Made by a program: the position numbers and the translations under genes | The notes under the pieces: generated by a model | Seen by the model: only the letters and a program-made list of their open reading frames with translations | The model's database searches: none | Told to the model about the DNA's origin: nothing | Shown here: piece by piece, positions 1-8,875 of the stretch | How the letters are laid out: every line of letters begins with the position of its first letter | How positions within the stretch are numbered: the stretch's first letter is position 1 | Source of the DNA: Nocardioides sp. | GTDB taxonomy: Bacteria > Actinomycetota > Actinomycetes > Propionibacteriales > Nocardioidaceae | Length of the DNA: 60,954 nt | Reading direction: 5' to 3' | Assembly: GCF_030655615.1 (NCBI RefSeq) | Contig: NZ_JAURVJ010000208.1 | Coordinates: 1-60,954, forward strand

Positions 1-1
1 C

Positions 2-145
2 AGCTATCTCGGTGAGCGCAGCGTCGGGCACGTCGACCCGGGCTCGGCGTCGGCCACCCTGCTGCTCGAGGCCCTGGCCGACACCGTTGCCGACCCCGTC
101 GCCGACCCCGCCGCCGACCCCGCGGCCGACCCCGGCACCCCGTGA
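2..145 (+). CDS. dhaL: DhaL subunit of dihydroxyacetone kinase, C-terminal fragment
   Basis: The frame open from the window edge encodes the last 47 residues of a DhaL-like protein: SYLGERSVGHVDPGSASA is the conserved end of the ADP-binding subunit of PTS-type dihydroxyacetone kinase. DhaL carries the nucleotide that is re-phosphorylated by DhaM. The natural end is followed by a low-complexity ADP-rich tail from a 12-bp DNA repeat. The TGA stop overlaps the GTG start of dhaM (GTGA), so the two genes are translationally coupled in one operon. The 5' part, and presumably dhaK, lie outside the window. Confidence 0.85.
   Translation, partial: SYLGERSVGHVDPGSASATLLLEALADTVADPVADPAADPAADPGTP
77..136 (+). 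repeat. Five tandem 12-bp units in the dhaL tail
   Basis: Units follow the pattern GCCGACnCCGnn: GCCGACACCGTT, then four GCCGACCCC-starting units. They encode ADTV-ADPV-ADPA-ADPA-ADPG. The period is a multiple of three, so copy-number change would lengthen or shorten the tail without shifting frame. Confidence 0.9.
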
Positions 146-852
146 TCGGCATCGTCGTCGTCTCGCACAGTGCCGCGCTCGCCGCGGCCGCGGTCGACCT
201 GGCCGCGCAGATGGTGCCGAGCGGCGGGCCGGTGGTCGCGGTCGCCGCCGGCACCACCGACGGCGGGCTGGGCACCGACGCCACGGAGGTGGCGTCCGCG
301 CTCGAGACGGCTGCGTCGCCCGACGGCGTCCTGGTGCTGATGGACCTCGGCTCCGCCGTCCTCAGCGCCGAGCTGGCCCTCGAGCTGAGCCCGCCCGACG
401 GCCACGAGGTCCGGCTCAGCAGCGCCCCGCTGGTCGAGGGACTGGTCGCGGCAGTGGTGCGCGCGGCCGGGGGCGCCGACCTCGCGACGGTGACCGCCGA
501 GGCCGAGAACGCCTTGGCCCCCAAGCGGGCAGCGCTCGGTCCCGCGGGTGACGTCGCACCCACCGCCGCCGACCCCGCGACCGGCCCGGACGGCGCACGC
601 CTGACGCTCACCAACCCGCAGGGCCTGCACGCCCGGCCCGCGGCGCTGCTCGCGACGGCAGTCGGCGACCTCGACGCCGAGGTGGTGATCACCCATGACG
701 GGCGCAGCGCCGACGCGGCGAGCTCGCTCGAGCTGATGGCGCTCGGCGCCGGTCCGGGCGCCGAGGTCGTGGTCACCGCCACGGGGCCGGACGCCGACGC
801 CGCGGTCCGGGCGGTCACCGCGCTCGTGGCCGACGGCTTCGGCGAGGCCTGA
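142..852 (+). CDS. dhaM: DhaM phosphotransferase: EIIA-Man domain fused to HPr
   Basis: This 236-residue protein has an N-terminal EIIA-mannose-like DhaM domain (about 1-130, active His9 in VVVSHS) and a C-terminal HPr domain (about 150-236, His163 in GLHARPA and a Ser-46-like SSLELMAL segment). In PTS-type dihydroxyacetone kinases DhaM relays phosphate from PEP through EI/HPr to ADP bound on DhaL, and DhaK then phosphorylates dihydroxyacetone. The fused HPr suggests EI can charge this protein directly. There is no EI domain, unlike the longest DhaM proteins. The GTG start lies within the dhaL stop. The role fits the glycerol genes at 26-33 kb, but a joint pathway is an inference. Confidence 0.9.
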   Translation: MIGIVVVSHSAALAAAAVDLAAQMVPSGGPVVAVAAGTTDGGLGTDATEVASALETAASPDGVLVLMDLGSAVLSAELALELSPPDGHEVRLSSAPLVEGLVAAVVRAAGGADLATVTAEAENALAPKRAALGPAGDVAPTAADPATGPDGARLTLTNPQGLHARPAALLATAVGDLDAEVVITHDGRSADAASSLELMALGAGPGAEVVVTATGPDADAAVRAVTALVADGFGEA

Positions 853-856
853 GGGC

Positions 857-1564
857 CTACCAGCCGGTGACGATGTCGAGGACGTCGCCGAGGCGGTGGG
901 CCACCGCGTCAGGCTCGCCCTCGGTGTGGCCGACCTGGCTGGGCGGGATCGCGCTGTGGGGCACGTGGATGGCGCGCAGCCCGGCGTGGTGGGCGCCCCA
1001 CACGTCGTCGAAGAGCCGGTCGCCGACGTAGACACAGCGGGCGGGGTCGCTCGCGCCGACGGCGTCCATCGCCGCCCGGAACGCCTGCGGCGACGGCTTG
1101 GTCCACGGGATCTCGCTGGAGTAGACGTCGCCGTCGATCAGGTGGCGCACCCCGTCGCGGTCGAAGATGCCCTCGTGGACCGCGCGCGGCCAGATCGTGT
1201 TGGACAGGACGCCGACCTTGACGCCCCGCTCGTGGAGGGCCTCCCACAGCGGCCCAACCTCGGGGTCGGTGGCGGTGTGCGGCGCCCAGAACTCGTAGTA
1301 GGCCGCGAGCAGGTCGGGGTCGTGGGCGAGGCCGGCCTCGGTGAAGAGGTCGGCGACCGTCGAGCTCTGCTGGTGGTCACGGCTGCGGCCCCAGATCACG
1401 TCGCCCGCGCGGTGGAGCCGCTCGGCCGACACGCTGACGTCGTGGTCGACGTCGACCACCGCCTGCGCGAGCGCCAGCGACTCGGCGTGGAAGTCGATGT
1501 CGTGCCACTGCGTGAGGGTGCCGCCCCAGTCGAAGATCACCGCGTCGATGGTGTGCTCAGCCAT
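857..1564 (-). CDS. HAD-superfamily hydrolase
   Basis: This 235-residue protein has all four HAD regions: motif I DWGGT near residue 12, a Ser/Thr motif II in VLSNT, the motif III Lys in WTKPSP, and motif IV GDRLFDD. It is likely a small-molecule phosphatase of unknown substrate. The second motif I Asp, the usual general acid, is Gly (D-W-G), a variant seen in a recognised HAD subgroup, so catalysis may differ. It is convergent with dhaM (4-bp gap) and downstream of the alpha/beta hydrolase. The start is supported by TAGTCT six nt upstream of ATG, predicting a leaderless transcript. Confidence 0.82.
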   Translation of the reverse strand: MAEHTIDAVIFDWGGTLTQWHDIDFHAESLALAQAVVDVDHDVSVSAERLHRAGDVIWGRSRDHQQSSTVADLFTEAGLAHDPDLLAAYYEFWAPHTATDPEVGPLWEALHERGVKVGVLSNTIWPRAVHEGIFDRDGVRHLIDGDVYSSEIPWTKPSPQAFRAAMDAVGASDPARCVYVGDRLFDDVWGAHHAGLRAIHVPHSAIPPSQVGHTEGEPDAVAHRLGDVLDIVTGW

Positions 1565-1570
1565 GGGCAG

Positions 1571-1576
1571 AGACTA
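1571..1576 (-). promoter_or_regulatory. -10 hexamer TAGTCT for the HAD gene
   Basis: A 6-nt spacer separates it from the ATG at 1564. Its first three bases are the TAG stop codon of the upstream alpha/beta-hydrolase gene. Confidence 0.55.
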
Positions 1577-2413
1577 GGAGGCGGCACCGACGATCTCGGC
1601 GACCAGGCGCTCCGGCTGGTCGAGGCTGACGAAGGTCAGCGCGTCGTCGACCACGACGAGGCGCGCGTCGGGGAACGTCGCGGCCAGCCGCTCGGCCAGC
1701 GCCAGCTTGAAGAAGGGGTCGCGCCGCGCCCACACCAGGAGCACCGGACGCTCGAACGCCGCCAGGCTCGGCGCCACCGCGACGAGGTCGTCGCGACTCC
1801 AGCCCCGCGCGAACCTCGCCACGTCGCGTCGTACGCCGGCGTCGCTGAGGTAGGGCGTCACCCACGGCAGGGTCTCGGCGGCGGTGAGGCGCCGGCGCAC
1901 GAGCCAGCCGAAGCCGAGCCGGCTGGTCCGCAGCCGGCCGACCCTCATCGACTGCAGCGCCACGCGGGCGGCCCGCGGGTGCCGGGCGAGACGGAAGAGC
2001 AGGTCGAACGGGAACGGCGGGAAGGTGTCGAACGCGTCGCAGTCGGTGAGCACCAGCCGGCCGACGCGCGAGGCGTCGGTGTCGAGGAGCAGCTGGCAGA
2101 CCGCTCCCCCGGTGTCGCTTCCGACGAGGACGACGTCGTCCAGGTCGAGCGCGGCGAGGAACGTGAGCACGATCCGAGCGACGCCGCGAGGCGACAGGTC
2201 GGCGTCGGCACCCATCGCCGTGGCGTGCGCACCCAGGGGCCAGGTCGGCACCAGGCAGCGGAAGCCCTGCTCGGCGAGACGGTCGGGCACGTCGCCCCAG
2301 AGCGAGGAGTCGACGAGGAAGCCGTGGACGAGGACGACGGCGCGCCCGTCGGCGGGTCCGACCTCGCGGTAGTGGACCCGTCCGGCGGGGAGGTCGATGC
2401 CGTGGCTGCTCAT
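1574..2413 (-). CDS. Alpha/beta-hydrolase-fold protein lacking the usual catalytic His
   Basis: This 279-residue protein has the oxyanion segment VHGFLVD and a nucleophile elbow with Asp (VGSDTGGA), as in haloalkane dehalogenases and epoxide hydrolases, followed by a cap region and an acid-loop-like VWARRDPF. At the C-terminus, where the family normally has G-H-x4-D-x-P-E, the sequence is A-L-T-F-V-S-L-D-Q-P-E, so the base His appears to be Thr. It may be a non-classical enzyme or a binding protein. It is divergent from the TetR gene at 2470 and is probably that regulator's target. Confidence 0.8.
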   Translation of the reverse strand: MSSHGIDLPAGRVHYREVGPADGRAVVLVHGFLVDSSLWGDVPDRLAEQGFRCLVPTWPLGAHATAMGADADLSPRGVARIVLTFLAALDLDDVVLVGSDTGGAVCQLLLDTDASRVGRLVLTDCDAFDTFPPFPFDLLFRLARHPRAARVALQSMRVGRLRTSRLGFGWLVRRRLTAAETLPWVTPYLSDAGVRRDVARFARGWSRDDLVAVAPSLAAFERPVLLVWARRDPFFKLALAERLAATFPDARLVVVDDALTFVSLDQPERLVAEIVGAAS

Positions 2414-2448
2414 GGAGGACTCCCCGCTATCGTTGCGAACACGTTGTA

Positions 2449-2459
2449 CGTAACTTACG
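2449..2459. promoter_or_regulatory. Inverted repeat CGTAA-C-TTACG, candidate TetR operator
   Basis: The palindrome lies in the 56-bp gap between divergent genes at 2413 and 2470, ending 10 bp before the TetR start codon. TetR-family regulators commonly bind such short palindromes between themselves and a divergent target. Assignment to this regulator is by position only. Confidence 0.5.
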
Positions 2460-2469
2460 GACAGGTTGT

Positions 2470-3072
2470 ATGAAAAGCAAGCGAACCCAGGCCGAGCGCA
2501 CGGCCGGCACCCGTGCCGCGCTGGTCGCTGCCGCCCGCCCGCTCTTCGCGACCCGGGGCTACGCCGCGGTCGGTACCGACGAGATCGCGTCGGCGGCGGG
2601 GGTGACGAGAGGCGCGCTCTACCACCAGTTCGGGGGCAAGGAGGAGCTCTTCGTCGCGGTCTTCGAGCAGGTCGAGCAGGAGATCGTCCACCGGCTCGCG
2701 GCCGGTGCGGCCGGCGCCGGTGCGGCCGCCGATCCCTTCGCCGCGCTCGAGGACGACATCGGCGCCTGGCTCACCGTCTGCGCCGAGCCCGAGATCCACC
2801 GGATCGTCCTCATCGAGGCGCCGGCGGCCCTCGGCTGGGAGCGGTGGCGCGAGATCGGTCGCGGCTACGGCGTCGGGCTCGTCGAGCTGGTCGTCCAGGG
2901 CCTCGTCGACGCGGGCGCGATCGCGCCGCAGCCGGTCCGGCCGCTCGCCCACGTGCTGGTGGGCGCGCTCGAGGAGGCCGCGCTGTACGCCGCCCGCGCC
3001 CAGGACCGGACCGCCGCGACCGCGGAGGTGCGGGCCGCGCTGGTCGCCCTGGTGCGGGGGTTGGTCCGCTAG
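2470..3072 (+). CDS. TetR/AcrR-family transcriptional regulator
   Basis: This 200-residue protein has an N-terminal TetR helix-turn-helix (about 12-58) with the typical ending GVTRGALYHQFGGKEELF. The remainder is a helical ligand-binding domain rich in Ala and Glu. Family members are mostly ligand-released repressors. It is divergent from the alpha/beta-hydrolase-fold gene, with a short palindrome between them. The ATG at 2470 gives the normal distance to the HTH. The ligand is unknown. Confidence 0.9.
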   Translation: MKSKRTQAERTAGTRAALVAAARPLFATRGYAAVGTDEIASAAGVTRGALYHQFGGKEELFVAVFEQVEQEIVHRLAAGAAGAGAAADPFAALEDDIGAWLTVCAEPEIHRIVLIEAPAALGWERWREIGRGYGVGLVELVVQGLVDAGAIAPQPVRPLAHVLVGALEEAALYAARAQDRTAATAEVRAALVALVRGLVR

Positions 3073-3109
3073 CGGCCAGCCAGGAGGACGTGTCCGTGTG
3101 GACCTCGGA

Positions 3110-4879
3110 TCAGGAACGCACCAGCGCGACCAGGTGGTCGACGACCGCCGTGGCGGCGACGTCCTCGCGCTCGCCGGTCCGGCGGTCCTTGACCTCGACC
3201 ACGCCGTCGGCCAGGCCCTTGCCGATGACGACGATGGTCGGGACGCCGATGAGCTCGGCGTCCTTGAACTTCACGCCGGGGCTGATCTTGCCGCGACGGT
3301 CGTCGTAGAGGACGCGGACGCCGGCGGCGTCGAGCTCGCGGGCGATCTCCTCAGCGGCCGTGTAGAGCGACTCGTCCTTGCCGGCCGCGACGAGGTGCAC
3401 GTCGGCCGGGGCCACGTTGCGGGGCCAGCACAGGCCGACGTCGTCGAGGGTGCCCTCGGCGATCGCGGCGACGGCGCGGGTGACGCCGACGCCGTAGGAG
3501 CCCATGGTGACCGTCACGAGCTTGCCGTTGACGTCGAGCACCCGGAGGTCGAGGGCGTCGGCGTACTTGCGGCCGAGCTGGAAGACGTGGCCCATCTCGA
3601 TGCCGCGGGCGCTCTCGAGGGTGCCGACGTCGCAGACCGGGCAGGCGTCACCGTCGCGGACGTCGGCGGCCTCGATCGTGCCGTCGGGCGTGAAGTCGCG
3701 GCCGACCACGAGGTCGAGCACGTGGCTGCCGTCGACGCCGGCGCCGGTGACCCAGCGGGTGCCCTCGACGACGCGGGGGTCGACGAGGTAGCGGATCTCG
3801 GAGGCGCTCTTCTCGCCGAGCGCGCCGGGACCGATGTAGCCCTTGACCAGCGCGGGGTGCCTGGCGAGCTCGGCCTCGTCCATGGCCTCGACCTCGATGG
3901 GCTCGAGCTGGCCCTCGAGGCGCTTCTGGTCGACGTCGCGGTCGCCGGGGATGCCGATGGCGAGGGGCTCACGGGTGCCGTCGGGGTGCTTGAGGACCAC
4001 GAGGACGTTCTTGAGCGTGTCGCCGGCCGCCCAGGGCCGGTCGTCGCGGGGGAAGGCCGCGTTGAGGTGGTCGACGAGGGTCTGGATCGTGGGCGTCGCG
4101 GGGGTGGCCTCGGCGTGCGCGGCCGGCGTCTCGTCGTAGGACGTGGGCGCGGGTGCGCGTACCTCGACGGCCTCGACGTTGGCGGCGTAGTCGCAGTTGG
4201 TGCAGCGGACGTAGGTGTCCTCACCCACCGCGGCGCGGGCCAGGAACTCCTCGGACTTGGAGCCGCCCATCGCACCCGAGGTGGCCTTGACGATCACGTA
4301 GTCGAAGCCGAGCCGGTCGAAGATCCGGATGTAGGCGTCGCGGTGCTTCTGGTAGCTCGCCTCGAGCCCGGCGTCGTCGACGTCGAAGGAGTAGGAGTCC
4401 TTCATCGTGAACTCGCGGCCGCGCAGCAGCCCGGCGCGGGGGCGCGCCTCGTCGCGGTACTTGGTCTGGACCTGGTAGATCGAGAGCGGCAGGTCCTTGT
4501 AGGACGAGTAGAGGTCCTTGACCACCAGGGTGAACATCTCCTCGTGCGTGGGGCCGAGGAGGTAGTCGCCGCCCTTGCGGTCCTTGAGCCGGAAGATGCC
4601 GTCGCCGTACTCGGTCCAGCGGCCGGTCGCCTCGTAGGGCTCGCGGGGCAGGAGCGCGGGGAAGCTGAGCTCCTGCGCGCCGATGCCGTCCATCTCGTCG
4701 CGGATGATCGCCTCGACGCGGCGCAGCACCCGCAGCCCGAGGGGCAGCCACGAGTAGATGCCGGGCGCCGCGCGGCGGATGTAGCCGGCCCGCACGAGCA
4801 GGCGGTGGCTCGGGACCTCGGCGTCGGCAGGGTCGTCGCGCAGGGTGCGCACGAACAGGGTCGACATCCGCATGATCAT
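3110..4879 (-). CDS. proS: Prolyl-tRNA synthetase, bacterial type with editing domain
   Basis: This 589-residue class II synthetase charges tRNA-Pro with proline. It begins [20 protein letters not shown], has class II motifs near [14 protein letters not shown] and the [19 protein letters not shown] region, and carries the long central insertion that edits misacylated Ala-tRNA-Pro. The segment [16 protein letters not shown], typical of bacterial ProS, follows. An in-frame extension to 4945 exists, but the ATG at 4879 matches the family's N-terminus and sits 7 nt after TAGCCT, so that start was chosen. It transcribes alone, apart from the ispG cluster. Confidence 0.95.
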   Translation of the reverse strand: MIMRMSTLFVRTLRDDPADAEVPSHRLLVRAGYIRRAAPGIYSWLPLGLRVLRRVEAIIRDEMDGIGAQELSFPALLPREPYEATGRWTEYGDGIFRLKDRKGGDYLLGPTHEEMFTLVVKDLYSSYKDLPLSIYQVQTKYRDEARPRAGLLRGREFTMKDSYSFDVDDAGLEASYQKHRDAYIRIFDRLGFDYVIVKATSGAMGGSKSEEFLARAAVGEDTYVRCTNCDYAANVEAVEVRAPAPTSYDETPAAHAEATPATPTIQTLVDHLNAAFPRDDRPWAAGDTLKNVLVVLKHPDGTREPLAIGIPGDRDVDQKRLEGQLEPIEVEAMDEAELARHPALVKGYIGPGALGEKSASEIRYLVDPRVVEGTRWVTGAGVDGSHVLDLVVGRDFTPDGTIEAADVRDGDACPVCDVGTLESARGIEMGHVFQLGRKYADALDLRVLDVNGKLVTVTMGSYGVGVTRAVAAIAEGTLDDVGLCWPRNVAPADVHLVAAGKDESLYTAAEEIARELDAAGVRVLYDDRRGKISPGVKFKDAELIGVPTIVVIGKGLADGVVEVKDRRTGEREDVAATAVVDHLVALVRS

Positions 4880-4886
4880 GAGGTGC

Positions 4887-4892
4887 AGGCTA
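4887..4892 (-). promoter_or_regulatory. -10 hexamer TAGCCT for proS
   Basis: A 7-nt spacer leads to the ATG at 4879. The hexamer would lie inside the coding frame if the upstream start at 4945 were used, which argues against that start. Confidence 0.55.
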
Positions 4893-5012
4893 CGGGTGAC
4901 CCGACCGCGCCCACCAATCAGTTCGGGTACGCCGGTCGCTTCCACGACGGTCGAGCCGGGCGAGCCCCCGGCGGGACCGCGTCGACCACCGCGCGCGCGA
5001 GGTGCGAGCCCG

Positions 5013-5381
5013 TCAGGCGGGGCGCCTGGTCGCGGCGAGCGCGGCCTTGATCATCGGCCACTGGCCGGGGAGCCGGGCGATCGCACCGACCTTGAGCGCG
5101 GTGTTGTCGGTGCCGAGCGCGTCGGCGGCCATCTTGACGTTGGCCGGGAAGACGCCGAGCAGGAGCCCCACGCTCCCCCAGCCGGCGAGCCGCCGGGTCG
5201 GCGGCGCCAGGAGCCCCGCGGCGAGGGCGAGCTCGGCGACCCCGCTGCCGAGGATGACCTCGCGGTGCGCGGGCACCCACGACGGCATGATCGGCTCGTA
5301 GACCTGGGGCTTCACGAGGTGGATGAGGCCGCTGCCGAGGAAGCCGAGGGCGAGGAACCGGGTGCTGCGCGCGATGGTCAC
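5013..5381 (-). CDS. DoxX-like small membrane protein
   Basis: This 122-residue protein has about four hydrophobic segments ([15 protein letters not shown] near the N-terminus, then [14 protein letters not shown] and [14 protein letters not shown]). The pattern, including the internal loop K-P-x-x-Y-E-P-I-M-P, resembles DoxX/DUF4267-like membrane proteins of actinobacteria. The biochemical role is unknown; some DoxX proteins act in redox or thiol stress. It follows the GNAT gene at 5413 by 31 bp and has its own likely promoter. Confidence 0.7.
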   Translation of the reverse strand: MTIARSTRFLALGFLGSGLIHLVKPQVYEPIMPSWVPAHREVILGSGVAELALAAGLLAPPTRRLAGWGSVGLLLGVFPANVKMAADALGTDNTALKVGAIARLPGQWPMIKAALAATRRPA

Positions 5382-5387
5382 CGGGCG

Positions 5388-5393
5388 ATCCTA
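5388..5393 (-). promoter_or_regulatory. -10 hexamer TAGGAT for the DoxX-like gene
   Basis: A 6-nt spacer leads to the GTG at 5381. It lies in the 31-bp gap to the GNAT gene. Confidence 0.5.
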
Positions 5394-5412
5394 GGAAACC
5401 CGGGCGTCGGCG

Positions 5413-6258
5413 TCAGAACATGACGGTCGAGAACCGCGTCGTCTCCTCGAAGCCGACCCGCTTGTAGGCCCGTCGGGCGGGCTGGTTCCACTCGTTGACG
5501 TAGAGCGACACGAGGGGCGCGATGTCGGCCTGGACCATCTGGACGACGGCAGCCATCCCGGCGACGGCGAGGCCCTCGCCGCGACGGTCGGGCGGCACCC
5601 AGACGCCCTGGATCTGGGCGGCGTCGGCGGTGGCGCAGGCGACCTCGGCCTTGAAGACCAGCCGGCCGCCGTCGAAGCGGGCGAACGACCAGCCCCGCGA
5701 CATCAGCTGGGTGACGCGGGCGCGGTAGAGGTCGCCGGTGCCGCCCGCCTCGGGCGAGACGCCGACCTCCTCGGTGTACATCGCGACGCAGGCGGGATAG
5801 AGCAGCGGCAGGTCGGCGCGCTCGGTACGCCGGACGAACCGGTCGGCCTCGACCGCGGGCTTGCCCTCGATCACCATGTGCGGCTGCATCCAGCGGGTCT
5901 CCCGGGGTCGGCCCCACGTGCCGGCGACGCCGTTCCAGAACGTCCGGACGGCCTCGTGCGGCCCGACGATCGTGGTCGCGGTGCGGCTGCGGGTGAGGGC
6001 GCGCTCGGCGAACGCGCGGGCGTCGTCGGGGGTCGCCTCGATCGGCACCAGGTTGGCACCCACGTGGCACGCGGCGACCAGCTCGCCCGCGTCGAAGCGG
6101 CCCCACATCTCGCCACCGAGCCAGCGCGGCTCGAGGCTCGTCGTACGCGCCCGGTAGAGCGCGAACACGTTGGCGACGGGGTCGCGGTTGGCGAGCCTCA
6201 GGAAGGCCTCGAGGTCGGGGGTCCCCAGGACCCGGACCCCGTGACGACTGGCTGGCAC
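5413..6258 (-). CDS. GNAT acetyltransferase with N-terminal DUF4081-like domain
   Basis: The 281-residue protein has an N-terminal half like the DUF4081 domain found before actinobacterial GNATs (DPVANVFALYRA, WGRPRETRWMQPHM). The C-terminal half is a GNAT fold with an acetyl-CoA loop-like VWVPPDRRGEGLAVAGM and a terminal beta-alpha pair SLYVNEWNQPARRAYKRVGFEE. The substrate is unknown. Such genes commonly sit next to ispG in actinobacteria, and ispG lies 28 bp upstream here. The GTG start is preceded by TAGGGT at the leaderless distance. Confidence 0.85.
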   Translation of the reverse strand: MPASRHGVRVLGTPDLEAFLRLANRDPVANVFALYRARTTSLEPRWLGGEMWGRFDAGELVAACHVGANLVPIEATPDDARAFAERALTRSRTATTIVGPHEAVRTFWNGVAGTWGRPRETRWMQPHMVIEGKPAVEADRFVRRTERADLPLLYPACVAMYTEEVGVSPEAGGTGDLYRARVTQLMSRGWSFARFDGGRLVFKAEVACATADAAQIQGVWVPPDRRGEGLAVAGMAAVVQMVQADIAPLVSLYVNEWNQPARRAYKRVGFEETTRFSTVMF

Positions 6259-6264
6259 GCGCCA

Positions 6265-6270
6265 ACCCTA
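6265..6270 (-). promoter_or_regulatory. -10 hexamer TAGGGT for the GNAT gene
   Basis: A 6-nt spacer leads to the GTG at 6258. It lies in the 28-bp gap after the ispG stop codon, so this gene probably has its own mRNA as well as any readthrough. Confidence 0.5.
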
Positions 6271-6286
6271 GTCACCATCGACAGGG

Positions 6287-7444
6287 TCAGGAGACGGAGA
6301 CCGCGGCGGAGGCGCCGTCGACGGCCTCCATGCCCTCGGCGAGGCGCATGGCCTCCTCGATGAGCGTCTCGACGATCTGGGACTCCGGGACGGTCTTGAT
6401 GACCTCGCCCTTGACGAAGATCTGGCCCTTGCCGTTGCCGGAGGCGACGCCGAGGTCGGCCTCGCGCGCCTCGCCAGGTCCGTTGACGACGCAGCCCATC
6501 ACGGCCACCCGCAGCGGGACCTCGAGGCCGTCGAGGCCCGCGGTCACCTGCTCGGCGAGCGTGTAGACGTCGACCTGGGCGCGCCCGCAGGACGGGCAGC
6601 TGACGATCTCGAGCTTGCGCGGACGCAGGTTGAGCGACTGCAGGATCTGGATGCCGACCTTGACCTCCTCGACCGGAGGCGCGCTCAGCGACACGCGGAT
6701 GGTGTCGCCGATGCCCTGGCTCAGCAGCGCGCCGAAGGCCGTCGCCGACTTGATGGTGCCCTGGAACGCCGGGCCGGCCTCGGTGACACCGAGATGGAGC
6801 GGCCAGTCGCCGGCCTCGGCCAGCAGCTCGTAGGCGCGGACCATGATCACCGGGTCGTTGTGCTTCACCGAGATCTTGAAGTCGCGGAACCCGTGCTCCT
6901 CGAACAGCCCGGCCACCCAGACGGCGCTCTCGACGAGCGCCTCGGGTGTGGCCTTGCCGTACTTCTCGAGCAGCCGCTTGTCGAGCGACCCGGCGTTGAC
7001 GCCGATCCGGATGCTCGTGCCGCGGTCCTGGGCGGCGCGGGCGATCTCCTTGACCTGGTCGTCGAACTTGCGGATGTTGCCGGGGTTGACCCGGACGGCC
7101 GCACAGCCGGCATCGATCGCGGCGAAGACGTACTTGGGCTGGAAGTGGATGTCGGCGATGACCGGGATCTGCGAGTGCTGGGCGATCTCGGCGAGCGCGT
7201 TGGCGTCGACCTGGTCGGGGCAGGCGACGCGGACGATGTCGCAGCCCGTCGCCGTCAGCTCGGCGATCTGCTGGAGCGTGGCGTTGACGTCGGCGGTCAC
7301 GGTGGTCGTCATCGACTGCACCGACACCGGCGACTCGCTGCCGACGCCGACCTTGCCGACCTGGATCTGACGGGTGGTACGACGGGGGGCCAGCACGGGC
7401 GGGGGCGCGGCGGGCATGCCCAGGCTGATGGGCGTCAAGGTCAT
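6287..7444 (-). CDS. ispG: 4-hydroxy-3-methylbut-2-enyl-diphosphate synthase
   Basis: This 385-residue protein is IspG (GcpE). It converts 2-C-methyl-erythritol 2,4-cyclodiphosphate to HMBPP, a late MEP-pathway step, using a [4Fe-4S] cluster. The cluster ligands are visible as Cys283 and Cys286 (SCPSCGR) and Cys318 ([11 protein letters not shown]). The TIM-barrel part holds SVQSMTTT and [10 protein letters not shown]. Length and motifs are those of the two-domain bacterial enzyme. It is third in a dxr-rseP-ispG set; the 60-bp gap after rseP contains its own -10 hexamer. Confidence 0.97.
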   Translation of the reverse strand: MTLTPISLGMPAAPPPVLAPRRTTRQIQVGKVGVGSESPVSVQSMTTTVTADVNATLQQIAELTATGCDIVRVACPDQVDANALAEIAQHSQIPVIADIHFQPKYVFAAIDAGCAAVRVNPGNIRKFDDQVKEIARAAQDRGTSIRIGVNAGSLDKRLLEKYGKATPEALVESAVWVAGLFEEHGFRDFKISVKHNDPVIMVRAYELLAEAGDWPLHLGVTEAGPAFQGTIKSATAFGALLSQGIGDTIRVSLSAPPVEEVKVGIQILQSLNLRPRKLEIVSCPSCGRAQVDVYTLAEQVTAGLDGLEVPLRVAVMGCVVNGPGEAREADLGVASGNGKGQIFVKGEVIKTVPESQIVETLIEEAMRLAEGMEAVDGASAAVSVS

Positions 7445-7450
7445 GGCTCC

Positions 7451-7456
7451 AGGCTA
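7451..7456 (-). promoter_or_regulatory. -10 hexamer TAGCCT for ispG
   Basis: A 6-nt spacer leads to the ATG at 7444. It suggests a leaderless ispG transcript in addition to readthrough from rseP. Confidence 0.55.
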
Positions 7457-7504
7457 CTGCCGGGCCCCTCGGACCCCCGAGTCCGCGACACCGTCAGGGT
7501 GGGG

Positions 7505-8875
7505 TCAGAGCGGGCGCTCGACCGGGGCGACGAGGTCGCCCAGGATCAGCACCACGCCCATCACGAGCATGACGCTCGCGACGACGTAGGCGATCGGCAG
7601 CAGCCGGGCCGCGTCGACGTAGCCGGGGTCGGGCCGGCGGCGCAGCCGGGCGAGGCGTCGCCGCGTCGCCTCCCACAGCGCGGAGGCGATGTGGCCGCCG
7701 TCGAGCGGGAGCAGCGGCACGAAGTTGAACAGGCCGATGAAGAGGTTGAACCCCGCCACCAGCAGGATCAGGAAGAGGACCTTGTTCTCGGTCGACACGT
7801 TGCTGTCGGACGTGGTCTCGCCGGCGAACCGGCCACCGCCGACGATGCTGACCGGGCTGTCGGCGGCGCGCTCCTGGAGGCCGAGGACCGCCTCGCCGAC
7901 GCCGTATACCTTGACCGGCAGGGTCCCGATGGCCTTGACCGTGTCGACGGTCATGTGGCCCATCTGCCCGAGGGTGAAGAGCGGGCCGCCCTTCTCGAGC
8001 GGAGTGGTCGTCGACGGGGTGACACCGAGGAAGCCGACCTGGGTGAGGACCTTGTCGTCGGACCTCGTCGGGTCGGGGCGGGCCTGCACCGTGGTGCTGG
8101 TCGTCCCGGTGATGACCTGGCCGTCACGCTCGTAGGTGATGACCGCGTCGCCCTCGGCGTTGTCGCGGATCAGGTCGCGCAGCTGCGTCCAGCCGGTGAT
8201 CGCGACGCCGTTGAACTCGGTGACGGTGTCACCGGGCCGCAGCCCGATCTCGTAGGCGGGGGTCTTGGGGTCGTCGGCCTCGCACTTGGTGCGCTGCTCG
8301 GCGTAGGGGATCAGGCACTCCGACACCTCGCTGATCACCGGCTGCCCGGCGTTGATGGTCGTCTCGCCCTCGACGCCGTGGATCGCGAAGATGCCCCAGA
8401 ACAGGAAGAACGCGATCAGCAGGTTGACGGTCGGGCCGCCCGCCATCACGACGACCTTCTTCCACGACGCCATCTTGTAGAAGAGGCGGTCGGAGTCCTC
8501 GGGCTTGACGAGCTCCCACTCGGCGGCCCGGGCGTCGCTGATGAGCTGGGTGAACATGCCGGTGTTGGACTTGCGGACGCGCTGGACGGCGTTGCCGTCC
8601 TCGTCGTGCTCGACGGAGTCGACCAGGTCGGCGGCCGCCGGGGGCAGCATCCCGACGATCTTGACGTAGCCGCCGAGCGGGATGGCCTTGACGCCGTACT
8701 CGGTCTCGCCGATCTGCTTGCTCCACACGGTCGGCCCGAAGCCGACGAAGTACTGGGTGACCTTCCCGCCGAACTTCTTGGCCGGGATCATGTGACCGAG
8801 CTCGTGCAGGCCGATCGACGTCAGGATCGCGCCGAAGAAGATCAGCACGCCGAGCACGTAGAGGAGGACGGTCAT
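7505..8875 (-). CDS. rseP: Site-2 protease (RseP/Rip family)
   Basis: This 456-residue polytopic membrane metalloprotease has its zinc site in the first transmembrane helix (H24-E-L-G-H28) and the third ligand in a late helix (LPLDGGH, Asp392). A PDZ-like domain lies between (GLRPGDTVTEFNGVAITGW). Family members cut transmembrane anti-sigma factors or cell-division proteins within the membrane; the actinobacterial relative is Rip1. The ATG directly abuts the dxr stop codon, so the two are co-translated. An extracytoplasmic insertion containing two Cys residues (SECLI and RTKCEADD) precedes the PDZ core. Confidence 0.95.
   Translation of the reverse strand: MTVLLYVLGVLIFFGAILTSIGLHELGHMIPAKKFGGKVTQYFVGFGPTVWSKQIGETEYGVKAIPLGGYVKIVGMLPPAAADLVDSVEHDEDGNAVQRVRKSNTGMFTQLISDARAAEWELVKPEDSDRLFYKMASWKKVVVMAGGPTVNLLIAFFLFWGIFAIHGVEGETTINAGQPVISEVSECLIPYAEQRTKCEADDPKTPAYEIGLRPGDTVTEFNGVAITGWTQLRDLIRDNAEGDAVITYERDGQVITGTTSTTVQARPDPTRSDDKVLTQVGFLGVTPSTTTPLEKGGPLFTLGQMGHMTVDTVKAIGTLPVKVYGVGEAVLGLQERAADSPVSIVGGGRFAGETTSDSNVSTENKVLFLILLVAGFNLFIGLFNFVPLLPLDGGHIASALWEATRRRLARLRRRPDPGYVDAARLLPIAYVVASVMLVMGVVLILGDLVAPVERPL

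Noticed and set aside
896-2473. Plus-strand open frame of 525 codons
   Set aside because: It is antisense to the HAD and alpha/beta-hydrolase-fold genes, both of which have catalytic motifs and codon usage of real genes.
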